DNA of 64,000 bases, from NCBI GenBank assembly GCA_001940925.1, contig MSGZ01000027.1, positions 1-64,000 on the forward strand. Direction: 5' to 3'. The stretch comes from Ruminococcus sp. Phil11 (GTDB lineage Bacteria; Bacillota; Clostridia; Oscillospirales; Ruminococcaceae). The translations under genes were made by a program, and so were the position numbers. Numbering within the stretch: position 1 is the first letter of the stretch; every line of letters begins with the position of its first letter. Below the pieces are notes generated by a model. The model ran no database searches, was not told where the DNA came from, and saw nothing but the letters and a program-made list of their open reading frames with translations. Positions 16,199 to 23,783 of the stretch are shown piece by piece.

Positions 16199-16350
16199 TG
16201 GGGAGAAATCCAGTTTTTTTCTCTCTCCCATTGAAATTAGTTTTTATGTGATCAGCGGGCAGATATGACGCAATTTTTGCTTTCCTCTCGCGAAATGTTT
16301 TTTATCACGCTTTTGGAAAATGATTTTTTCATCTTTCTCCCATTGAAATT
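16191..16350. repeat. Three copies of a CTCCCATTGAAATT box
   Basis: The box occurs inverted at 16191-16205 (with one extra G) and directly at 16225-16238 and 16337-16350. Copies 1 and 3 contain the -35 element (TTGAAA) of the leftward and rightward promoters. It could be an operator shared by both promoters. No other gene lies between 16003 and 16412. Confidence 0.65.
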
Positions 16351-16371
16351 CTGCTTTTTTTATGCTATAAT
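16343..16371 (+). promoter_or_regulatory. Promoter of the GTPase-NYN gene
   Basis: TTGAAA (16343-16348), 17 bp, TATAAT (16366-16371) with a TGC extended -10. The ATG is 42 bases downstream. Confidence 0.85.
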
Positions 16372-16412
16372 CTAAATATCTATGCAAAATCAGAAGAAAG
16401 GGGGGCAGCTGC

Positions 16413-18980
16413 ATGAAGCAGCTCACAGTCGGTCTGACAGCGCATGTCGATGCAGGCAAGACCACGCTTGCAGAGGCACTGCTGTTCCGCACCGGCGAGA
16501 TCCGGAAGCGCGGACGCGTCGATCACGGCGATTCGTGGCTTGATACAAACGAAATCGAGCGCAGCCGCGGTATCACGGTGTTTGCGCATCAGGCTTCCCT
16601 GACGCTCGGCGATACCGTCGTCACGCTGCTCGATACGCCGGGACATGTCGATTTTTCCGCGGAAACCGAGCGCATCATGCAGGTGCTTGACTATGCGGTG
16701 CTGGTCATCAGCGGAACGGACGGCGTTCAGAGCCATACACGGACGCTGTGGAAATTGCTGGAACGCTGCGGCGTACCGGTCATCCTGTTCGTCAACAAAA
16801 TGGATATCTCCGACCGCACGGAAACCGCACTGATACAGGAATTGCAGGGCAGACTGTCCGCGGGCTGCGTGCAGTTTGATACTGATTATGCGGCGGTTTG
16901 CGAGAATGCAGCAGCCTGCTCGGAAACGCTGATGACGGCGTATTTTGAGGACGATACGCTTTCGCAGGACTTGTTGCGGGATGCGATTGCAGCGCGGGAG
17001 ATTTTTCCGGTCTGCTTCGGTGCGGCAAGAGATCTGGCCGGTGTGGAATCGCTGCTGCAGATCATTGCGCAGTATACAAAGGAGCCGCCGCGCACGGAGA
17101 CCTTCGGTGCGCATGTGTTCAAGATTTCTGCGGATGCAAAAGGGAATCGCCTGACCTATCTGAAAATCCTGGGCGGAACGCTGCATAACCGCGACGAGAT
17201 CACCTATACCGGCGCAGACCATGCGGAATATACCGAAAAGGTGACCGGCATCCGGTTTTATTCCGGCGCAAAATATGCGCCTGCTGATGAAGCGGAGCCG
17301 GGCGCAGTCTGTGCGGTAACGGGTCTGACCGCTGCGTATGCAGGGCAGGGGCTCGGCTGCTGCGGCGATACCGCTGACGCAGTCCTGACGCCGGTCATGC
17401 GCTACCGCGTGCTGCTGCCGGAACACATTGCGCCGCAGGATGCGATGACGCATTTTCAGTTGCTCGAAGCAGAGGATCCGCAGCTCCATGTCGAATGGGA
17501 CAGCCGAGCAAAGGCGATCTTCGTGCAGCTTATGGGTGCGGTGCAGCTTGAGGTGCTGACCGGACTTGTCGCGTCGCGCTTCGGCTATGAGATCGCATTT
17601 GACAGCGGCGCCGTGACCTACCGCGAAACGATCCGTGATGCTGTCGAGGGCGTCGGGCATTACGAGCCGCTGCGGCATTATGCGGAGGTGCATCTGCTGC
17701 TGGAACCGCTGCCTGCGGGAAGCGGTCTGCAGTGCGGCACACGATGCTCCGAGGATGTGCTTGACCGCAACTGGCAGCGTCTGATCCTGACGCATCTGCT
17801 TGAAAAAACGCATATCGGCGTGCTGACGGGCTCGCCGGTCACCGATCTGAAGATCACGCTGGTCAGCGGCAGGGCGCATCTCAAGCATACCGAGGGCGGC
17901 GACTTCCGTCAGGCGACCTACCGCGCCGTCCGGCAGGGACTTCGCGCAGCGGAGAGCATTTTGCTGGAACCGTATTATGAATTCACGCTGGAAATCCCTG
18001 CGGAATGCGTCGGCCGTTCGATGACCGATATTCAGCAGCGTGCGGGACAGTTCGACCCGCCGGAGATTCTCGGTGAGAACGCAGTTCTGACCGGCAGTGC
18101 GCCGGTCTCGGAGCTGAACGATTATGCGTCCGAGGTGTTGAGTTATACAAAGGGCAGAGGAACACTGACGCTCTCCGTGGCAGGATACCGGCCGTGCCAT
18201 AATGCAGAGGATGTGATCGGACAGATCGGCTACGATGCGGACAGTGACATTGAAAACAGTGCCGATTCGATCTTCTGTTCACACGGCGCGGGGTATAATG
18301 TCAACTGGCAGGAGGTTCCGCTTTATATGCATCTGCCGGCAGTCCTGCCGCACCGTTACGAATTTCCGGAGGAGGAGCTTCTGCCGGAACCGTCCGGCCG
18401 GAACGTACAGATGCCGGCGGCAGGTGATGAGGAGCTCATGGCGATCTATGAGCGCACCTACGGCAAGATCAACCGCGATCAGCCCAAGGCGATGCGGCGC
18501 AACAAAACTGCGGAGCTCACAGAGGGCAATATCAGAGTGCCGGCTCCGCCGGAGAAGGAATATCTGCTGGTGGACGGCTACAACATCATTTTTGCATGGG
18601 ATTCGCTGAAAGCACTCGCGAAGGACAGTCTGGAACATGCTAGGGACAAGCTGCTCGGGATTCTGCAGAATTATCAGGGCTATAAAAAATGCGAGGTCAT
18701 TCTTGTGTTTGACGCCTACAAGCTTAAGGGACACGGCCGGGAGATCGAGCAGCACGGCGGCGTCAGCGTTGTATATACAAAGGAAGCGGAAACTGCCGAT
18801 TCCTATATCGAGCGTGTTTCCAAGCAATTGCTGAAGGAAAACCGCGTGCGCGTTGCGACCTCTGACGGGCTGGAGCAGCTCATTATTCTGGGCAACGGCG
18901 CGATCCGTATTTCGGCGCGGGAATTTGAAGCGGAGATTCGTGCCGCAGAGCAGGAAATCCGTGCACTGATCGGAGGGTGA
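16413..18980 (+). CDS. Tet(M)/EF-G-like translational GTPase fused to a Rae1/YacP NYN nuclease
   Basis: The first 650 or so residues follow the Tet(M)/Tet(O) branch of EF-G-like GTPases: G1 AHVDAGKTT, switch RSRGITVF, G3 DTPGHVDF, G4 VNKMD, then domain II, an EF-G IV-like region and an EF-G C-terminal domain. Ribosomal protection proteins of this class release tetracycline or act on stalled ribosomes. After a linker, residues about 714-855 form an NYN/PIN-like domain like YacP/Rae1, the ribosome A-site mRNA endonuclease of Bacillus. Its acidic residues are in place: LLVDGYN, LVFDAYK, ETADSYIE and ATSDGLEQ. The fusion suggests one protein that docks in the A site and cuts the mRNA there. Start is set by AAAGGGGGG before the ATG. 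It is co-transcribed with the DUF4279 gene. Tetracycline resistance is not implied. Confidence 0.88.
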   Translation: MKQLTVGLTAHVDAGKTTLAEALLFRTGEIRKRGRVDHGDSWLDTNEIERSRGITVFAHQASLTLGDTVVTLLDTPGHVDFSAETERIMQVLDYAVLVISGTDGVQSHTRTLWKLLERCGVPVILFVNKMDISDRTETALIQELQGRLSAGCVQFDTDYAAVCENAAACSETLMTAYFEDDTLSQDLLRDAIAAREIFPVCFGAARDLAGVESLLQIIAQYTKEPPRTETFGAHVFKISADAKGNRLTYLKILGGTLHNRDEITYTGADHAEYTEKVTGIRFYSGAKYAPADEAEPGAVCAVTGLTAAYAGQGLGCCGDTADAVLTPVMRYRVLLPEHIAPQDAMTHFQLLEAEDPQLHVEWDSRAKAIFVQLMGAVQLEVLTGLVASRFGYEIAFDSGAVTYRETIRDAVEGVGHYEPLRHYAEVHLLLEPLPAGSGLQCGTRCSEDVLDRNWQRLILTHLLEKTHIGVLTGSPVTDLKITLVSGRAHLKHTEGGDFRQATYRAVRQGLRAAESILLEPYYEFTLEIPAECVGRSMTDIQQRAGQFDPPEILGENAVLTGSAPVSELNDYASEVLSYTKGRGTLTLSVAGYRPCHNAEDVIGQIGYDADSDIENSADSIFCSHGAGYNVNWQEVPLYMHLPAVLPHRYEFPEEELLPEPSGRNVQMPAAGDEELMAIYERTYGKINRDQPKAMRRNKTAELTEGNIRVPAPPEKEYLLVDGYNIIFAWDSLKALAKDSLEHARDKLLGILQNYQGYKKCEVILVFDAYKLKGHGREIEQHGGVSVVYTKEAETADSYIERVSKQLLKENRVRVATSDGLEQLIILGNGAIRISAREFEAEIRAAEQEIRALIGG

Positions 18981-18983
18981 GCA

Positions 18984-19475
18984 ATGGCAATGGAGTTTCA
19001 GCTGCCGGAGGACATGAAGCGCGTGTATTACCACACGGAGCACACCGAATGCATGACATATTTCCAGATCACCGGCAAATTTGATCCGGATGCGATCTCC
19101 GCGTATCTGCGGCTCGTGCCGGAGCGCACACAGTCGATCGGCGACATGAAGCTGAACGGCGCGACGTATGATTATGCACTGTGGCGGTTCGGGACGGTCA
19201 AAAGCACGCGGCTCGATATCGCGAACCAGATGATGCAGACGATCGACCCGCTGCTGGCGAAGGCCGATCTGCTGCGCAAGATCAAGCTGACTTATGACGC
19301 ACAGCTGCTGCTGCAGGTCGTGCCGCTTGTGCGGTACGATGAACCGGCACCGATGCTGGCGCCTTCTATGGCGGTGATGCGGTTCTGCATGGAGACCGGC
19401 ACCGAGATCGACATTGACCTGTATGTCGGCTGTCCGGACGAGATGACAGGGGGACAGGAACCGGAGGAATTGTAA
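18984..19475 (+). CDS. DUF4279-like protein
   Basis: The ATG lies 3 bases past the stop of the GTPase-NYN gene, with GGAGGG inside that gene's end, so translation is probably coupled. The 163 residues match the DUF4279 pattern: TYFQITGKFDPDAISAYLRL near the N-terminus, the tryptophan strand YDYALWRFG, a helix LDIANQMMQTIDPLLAKADLL and the LYVGCPDE end. DUF4279 proteins are small, soluble and of unknown function. The tight link to a ribosome-acting GTPase may be only operon packing. Confidence 0.75.
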   Translation: MAMEFQLPEDMKRVYYHTEHTECMTYFQITGKFDPDAISAYLRLVPERTQSIGDMKLNGATYDYALWRFGTVKSTRLDIANQMMQTIDPLLAKADLLRKIKLTYDAQLLLQVVPLVRYDEPAPMLAPSMAVMRFCMETGTEIDIDLYVGCPDEMTGGQEPEEL

Positions 19476-19543
19476 GAATCAGAAACAGCGGCCGTTCCGG
19501 GTGGATCGGCCGCTGTATGCTGCATGACATTGTTTTGATGTGC

Positions 19544-19579
19544 AAAAACAAAGACCGATGCGTCTGCATCGGTCTTTGT
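19544..19579 (-). terminator. Terminator of the tRNA pair
   Basis: ACAAAGACCGATGC pairs with GCATCGGTCTTTGT, with a T-run on the reverse strand (GTTTTTG). It starts directly after the CCA of tRNA-Tyr. Confidence 0.85.
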
Positions 19580-19580
19580 C

Positions 19581-19666
19581 TGGTGGGAGAGGGTGGATTC
19601 GAACCACCGAAGTTAAAGAACAACAGATTTACAGTCTGCCCCCTTTGGCCACTCGGGAACTCTCCC
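19581..19666 (-). tRNA. tRNA-Tyr (anticodon GTA)
   Basis: An 86-base type II tRNA with a long variable arm. The acceptor stem is GGGAGAG/CTCTCCC, the anticodon loop CTGTAAA carries GTA, the T loop is GGTTCGAATCC and the 3' CCA is encoded. Its long variable arm fits Tyr; the discriminator is A. Confidence 0.95.
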
Positions 19667-19675
19667 ATACATATA

Positions 19676-19748
19676 AGCTGGTGGACGGACTCGAACCCCC
19701 GACCTGCTGATTACAAATCAGCTGCTCTACCAACTGAGCTACACCAGC
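19676..19748 (-). tRNA. tRNA-Thr (anticodon TGT)
   Basis: A 73-base tRNA with acceptor GCTGGTG/CACCAGC, D arm TAGCTCAGTTGGTAGAGCA, anticodon loop TTTGTAA (TGT) and T loop GGTTCGAGTCC. The discriminator is T and CCA is not encoded. It is 9 bp upstream of tRNA-Tyr in the same transcript. Confidence 0.95.
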
Positions 19749-19786
19749 ATTTGGTTTCGTTCGCGTTCTCCGCGGTCAGCTTGTTC

Positions 19787-19815
19787 ATTATAGCACAGTG
19801 AGGGCTGAAAGTCAA
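19787..19815 (-). promoter_or_regulatory. Promoter of the tRNA-Thr/tRNA-Tyr transcript
   Basis: Reverse-strand TTGACT (19810-19815), 17 bp, TATAAT (19787-19792). Confidence 0.85.
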
Positions 19816-19924
19816 GCATTTTTTTGAAAAAGGACGAAAACCGGCAAAATAGACAAATATCAACAAGATTTTTCAGAACATTCTCAAAATCGGATCGCGC
19901 GCAAAAACGGCGTATCTGCGCATA

Positions 19925-20719
19925 CTATGCGGCAGGATCAGGCTCCGCGGCGTGCAGCTCCAGCTCTGAAAAAGCATTGCGCTGTCCCGGCTGCTGATGC
20001 CGCCATGCATTCGCAAACCGGATCTGCTCCGCGGCGAGCAGCACCGGCAGCGCGCTGACAGCCGTAAACGGCAGCGGGAGCAGCGGCAGCGTACAGAGCC
20101 GCAAAAATACGGTCGCGGCAGTCTGTCCGCTGCTGAGCCGGAATGCAGCGCGCAGGATCTTTCTGTTCGGGAGATGCGGCATTTTGAGCAGGCAGTAGGG
20201 GAGTGCCGCAGAAGCCGCATACACCCGGAGCGGGAGCCACAGTGCCGCCGCTGCGAGAAATCCGAGATGCAGCACCGTCAGAACGCTCAGCATGTCCTCC
20301 TGCTGCGGCGGCGCGGTCAGCCAGATGCTTTTGGCTGCGGCGTAGAGCAGGCAGGCCGGCAGCAGCGCGAGAACCGTCAGCAGCGCTGCGGTCAGCCGGA
20401 GCAGGAATGCCTTGCCCCACAGCCACAGACTGCTGCTGCATGAAAGAAATCCGAGGTCATTTTCATTGAGCGTGCCGCAGAGCCTGCCGATCTGCCAGTC
20501 GGACTGGATGTGCAGCGGCGTCCGGGCGGCGGCTGCGGTCAGGAGTGCCGCGGGCAGATACCACGGCTGCATCTGCGGGATCGCCTGCACGGTATGCTGC
20601 GTCATGTACCCGGCCAGCAGGCAGAGCACCGCCGTCAGATATCCTGCCGCGCCGATGACGGCTGCACTGCGGCGGTACGGCTTCAGCCTTCTGGCTGCCT
20701 CATGCCGGAGCCGCTTCAT
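19925..20719 (-). CDS. Polytopic membrane protein of unknown function
   Basis: I do not recognise this 264-residue protein. It has a basic N-terminus (MKRLRHEAARRLKPYRR) and about four to five hydrophobic segments (for example AAVIGAAGYLTAVLCLLAGY, LLRLTAALLTVLALLPACLLY, LGFLAAAALWLPLRVYAASA and LCTLPLLPLPFTAVSALPVLL). The general layout resembles integral membrane subunits that accompany small export or cell-envelope complexes. Its start overlaps the stop of the gene upstream by 4 bp (ATGA), so the two are an operon. The very high GC and Ala/Leu content is in line with its membrane nature. Confidence 0.6.
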   Translation of the reverse strand: MKRLRHEAARRLKPYRRSAAVIGAAGYLTAVLCLLAGYMTQHTVQAIPQMQPWYLPAALLTAAAARTPLHIQSDWQIGRLCGTLNENDLGFLSCSSSLWLWGKAFLLRLTAALLTVLALLPACLLYAAAKSIWLTAPPQQEDMLSVLTVLHLGFLAAAALWLPLRVYAASAALPYCLLKMPHLPNRKILRAAFRLSSGQTAATVFLRLCTLPLLPLPFTAVSALPVLLAAEQIRFANAWRHQQPGQRNAFSELELHAAEPDPAA

Positions 20720-21096
20720 GAGATATAGTCCTCGAGGATCTGCCGGAGCTCCTCCGTATCCCGCACGCGGATGCCGTATTCCAGCAGGATGCGGTCGTAG
20801 TCCGGGAGCCAGCCTGCCGGGAGCTCGTATTCCGCCGCGGGTGTCCGGCTGCCCTCCGCAAACACGCAGAGCATATCGCCGTTCAGCCGGATCAGATAGG
20901 CAGAAGCAGCTGCTTTTTCGGCCTCCTCGCAGAGCTCCGCCGGGCTTTCGGCGGCATGGGCGTGCTGCTGCTCTCCGGCGGGCTCCGGCGTGACCGGCAG
21001 CAGGTCCTTCGGCATGGTGTAAACGGCGGCAAGTACGGCAGTCGCGATCGCGATGACTGCCGCAGTGCCCGTCCAGATTCCGGTGTTTCTTGTCAT
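20716..21096 (-). CDS. Single-TM exported protein of unknown function
   Basis: The 126 residues have a signal anchor (about 8-28, IWTGTAAVIAIATAVLAAVY), a Pro/Glu/Ala-rich linker and a small C-terminal domain (about 65-126, AYLIRLNGDMLCVFAEGSR, then WLPDYDRILLEYGIRVRDTEELRQILEDY). The domain is like the BofC C-terminal/forespore-regulator fold seen in short Clostridial proteins, but this is only a pattern similarity. The 3' end overlaps the membrane gene by 4 bp. The two probably work together at the envelope. Confidence 0.55.
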   Translation of the reverse strand: MTRNTGIWTGTAAVIAIATAVLAAVYTMPKDLLPVTPEPAGEQQHAHAAESPAELCEEAEKAAASAYLIRLNGDMLCVFAEGSRTPAAEYELPAGWLPDYDRILLEYGIRVRDTEELRQILEDYIS

Positions 21097-21207
21097 GATT
21101 TCTGCATCATCCTTTCCGAACAGCTGTGTTCTGTCGTCATTATGCTGTATTTTTTCCGGATTTATGCGGCCGGGAGTTAAGAAAAGATGAAAAATTTATG
21201 AAAGCAC

Positions 21208-21236
21208 TTAACATGCGGCGGATTTTGTGCTATAAT
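21208..21236 (+). promoter_or_regulatory. Promoter of the PBP1A gene
   Basis: TTAACA (21208-21213), 17 bp, TATAAT (21231-21236) with an extended TGC. It leaves a leader of about 105 bases before the ATG at 21348. Confidence 0.8.
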
Positions 21237-21347
21237 ATATCCTGTACGATTATTGGTATTTTTGCGCAGCGGCAGGATGCGCCGTCTGTGCTGATGCAGC
21301 GGCGGGGCCGTGACCCGTTTCCGCCGTATCCGAAAGGAGTTCTGTTC

Positions 21348-23783
21348 ATGAGTCAAGCAACCCGTCCCCGTCGCCCGTCCGCTCAGAAAAAGGGCGGCTC
21401 CGGCAAGAAGAAAACGCGGCGCAAGCCTCTGATCCTGCGCTTTTTAAGCAGTGCGGGCACCGTGATCCTGACGACGTTCCTGTCGTTCTTTCTGCTGTTC
21501 GCCGTGACCGGTACGATCTGCGCCATTGCAGCCGCGATCTACATCACGGATTATATGGAAAGCACGCAGAAGGTCAGCATCAATGAGCTGGCGACCAGCT
21601 ACGAGACAAAGATCTTCGAGCGCGATCCGAAGAACAAGGAGAAGTGGGTCGAGATCTACCGCGTGCAGGCGGAGCTGCAGCGCATCCCTGTCACGCTGGA
21701 CAAGGTCCCGCAGTATACCCGTGACGCCTTTGTCTGCGCCGAGGATGAGCGTTTCTATTCGCATCAGGGCGTGGACTACAAGCGCACGGCTGCTTCCTTC
21801 GCAAACATGATCCTGCATTTCTGGAGCTCCGATCAGGGCGGTTCCACGATCACGCAGCAGCTGGTCAAGAACCTGACGCAGGACGACGACAAGAGCCCGC
21901 AGCGTAAGATCCGTGAGATCAAGCGTGCGATGCGTCTTGAGAAGGAATATTCCAAGGACGACATTCTGGAAGCTTACCTCAACTATATCGGCTTCGGCGG
22001 TGCGGCAAACGGCATTGAGCTGGCGGCGAAAAAATATTTCGGCAAGAGCTGCGACCAGCTCACGATCGCAGAATCCGCATGTCTGGCTGCGATCCCGCAG
22101 AGCCCTGAGAAAAATAACCCGTTCGCGGGCTACAACACCACGGAAAAGAACGAGGTCACGGGCACCTATTATTATACCGATACCAAGATCAACACCGGCC
22201 GTGAGGAAAACCGCAAGCGTATGGAGTATATCCTGAAGCAGATGTACAGCAACGGTGCCATTACCTTTGACGAGTATCAGGAGGCGCTGACGGAGCATCT
22301 GGTCTTTACGGATACCGACGAATACCTGCTGGCACATCCGGAGCTGCAGAAGATTGCCGAGGACGGCACCATCACGCTCAAGGAGGACGAGCAGGAGAGC
22401 ACCACATGGGTCATCGACGAGGCACTGAACGAATTTGCCTCTGTTCTGATGCAGGAGCGCGGCATTTCCAAGGAGCGTGCGATGACGCTCATCAACCGCG
22501 GCGGCTACGATATCTATCTCACGGTTGACCGCGAGATGCAGGACTATATCGAAGAAAAATATGCCGATCTGGACAACCTGCTGGCCGGCATGACCAATAC
22601 GCAGAGAACGCGCTTTTACCGCGATCTGGACGGCGACGGCATCCGCTCCGATGAGGAGAGCATGACGCTGCAGTCCGGCTTTACCGCGATCGACTACCGC
22701 GGCCGGATCCTCTGCACGGTCGGTGCTGTCGGCGAAAAGGTCGGCTCCCTCGGCACGAGCTATGCATCCAACGAGCCGCAGCAGCCGGGTTCCGCGATCA
22801 AGCCGGTCACGGCCTACGGCTACGCGCTGGAGAATGACTATATTACATGGGCAACGCATGTTCTGGACTATCCGCCGCTGGAGGTCGATGATACGCAGCA
22901 TCCGGGAAAGAAGAAGCTCTGGCCGACCAACTATGCGGATACGAATGACGTCACCGTTTACACGAACCAGATGATTGATATCTATTATGCACTGCAGGTC
23001 TCCAAGAACACGATCCCTGCGCTGCTCTGCAAGACCTACGGCGTGGACAGGGTGTATGATTTCGCGACCAAGACGCTCGGCCTGAAGCTGACCCTGCGCG
23101 ATCAGGACTACGCACCGCTGTCCGTCGGCGCACTGGACCGCGGCGTCACCGTCACGAACCTTGCCAATGCATATATGGTATACGGCAGCGGCGGCAAGTA
23201 TTCCCCGGCGCACATCATCGAAAAGGTCGTCACGACCGAGGGCGAGACCAAGACGCTGCCGGGCGATGTGTATAATCAGGTCATCGGTGAGGACACCGCC
23301 TATATCATGAATCAGCTGCTGCAGAACGTCGTCAAGAACGGTACCGGTACCTCTGCACAGATGTACAAGAACGGCCGGTATATCCCGATTGCCGGCAAGA
23401 CCGGTACGACATCTGACTGGTTCGACCTGACGTTCGTCGGCCTGAATCCGCAGTTTGTCAGTGCGGTGTGGCTCGGCTATCCGCAGAACAAAAAGATCAA
23501 CGATCACTTCTCGATCAAGTCGCCGCTGCTCTGGAAGAACATCATCGGTGAATGGATCCAGCAGCATTATGACGACGATGACTTCAACAGAGAGTATCCG
23601 GAGCCGCCGGAAGGGTCGATCGTGACGGGTTCGGTCTGTGCGTATACCGGAAAGATCGCAGGACAGGGCTGCCCGAAGGAGCAGGGCGTCGGCTACTGGA
23701 AGGCGACCAACGCGCCTCCCTGCGACAACCGTCCGCTTGGTCTCGGCTACAACGTCTACGATGACTACGCAGAAGATGAGTAA
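21348..23783 (+). CDS. pbpA: Class A penicillin-binding protein (PBP1A type)
   Basis: This bifunctional peptidoglycan synthase has 811 residues. The start at 21348 follows AAAGGAGTT. After a Lys/Arg-rich cytoplasmic tail comes one TM (about 45-70). The GT51 glycosyltransferase domain (about 115-290) has the catalytic Glu in CAEDERFYSHQGVD and the GGSTITQQLVKNL motif. The transpeptidase domain (about 440-740) has the serine in SAIK (PGSAIKPVTAYG), the SKN motif (VSKNTIPAL) and KTG (AGKTGTTSDW). A short C-terminal tail has a Cys pair (VCAYTGKIAGQGCPKE). The gene symbol is a family-level label. The next gene overlaps its end. Confidence 0.93.
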   Translation: MSQATRPRRPSAQKKGGSGKKKTRRKPLILRFLSSAGTVILTTFLSFFLLFAVTGTICAIAAAIYITDYMESTQKVSINELATSYETKIFERDPKNKEKWVEIYRVQAELQRIPVTLDKVPQYTRDAFVCAEDERFYSHQGVDYKRTAASFANMILHFWSSDQGGSTITQQLVKNLTQDDDKSPQRKIREIKRAMRLEKEYSKDDILEAYLNYIGFGGAANGIELAAKKYFGKSCDQLTIAESACLAAIPQSPEKNNPFAGYNTTEKNEVTGTYYYTDTKINTGREENRKRMEYILKQMYSNGAITFDEYQEALTEHLVFTDTDEYLLAHPELQKIAEDGTITLKEDEQESTTWVIDEALNEFASVLMQERGISKERAMTLINRGGYDIYLTVDREMQDYIEEKYADLDNLLAGMTNTQRTRFYRDLDGDGIRSDEESMTLQSGFTAIDYRGRILCTVGAVGEKVGSLGTSYASNEPQQPGSAIKPVTAYGYALENDYITWATHVLDYPPLEVDDTQHPGKKKLWPTNYADTNDVTVYTNQMIDIYYALQVSKNTIPALLCKTYGVDRVYDFATKTLGLKLTLRDQDYAPLSVGALDRGVTVTNLANAYMVYGSGGKYSPAHIIEKVVTTEGETKTLPGDVYNQVIGEDTAYIMNQLLQNVVKNGTGTSAQMYKNGRYIPIAGKTGTTSDWFDLTFVGLNPQFVSAVWLGYPQNKKINDHFSIKSPLLWKNIIGEWIQQHYDDDDFNREYPEPPEGSIVTGSVCAYTGKIAGQGCPKEQGVGYWKATNAPPCDNRPLGLGYNVYDDYAEDE

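Noticed and set aside
16380-18200. 606-codon frame opposite the GTPase-nuclease gene
   Set aside because: Shadow of a gene with full GTPase motifs; His, Arg and Cys-rich and without a domain.
16413-18980. Reading the GTPase as a tetracycline resistance gene
   Set aside because: It belongs to the Tet(M)-like branch in outline, but the NYN fusion, its length and its place in a housekeeping-like operon argue for another role. Resistance cannot be inferred.
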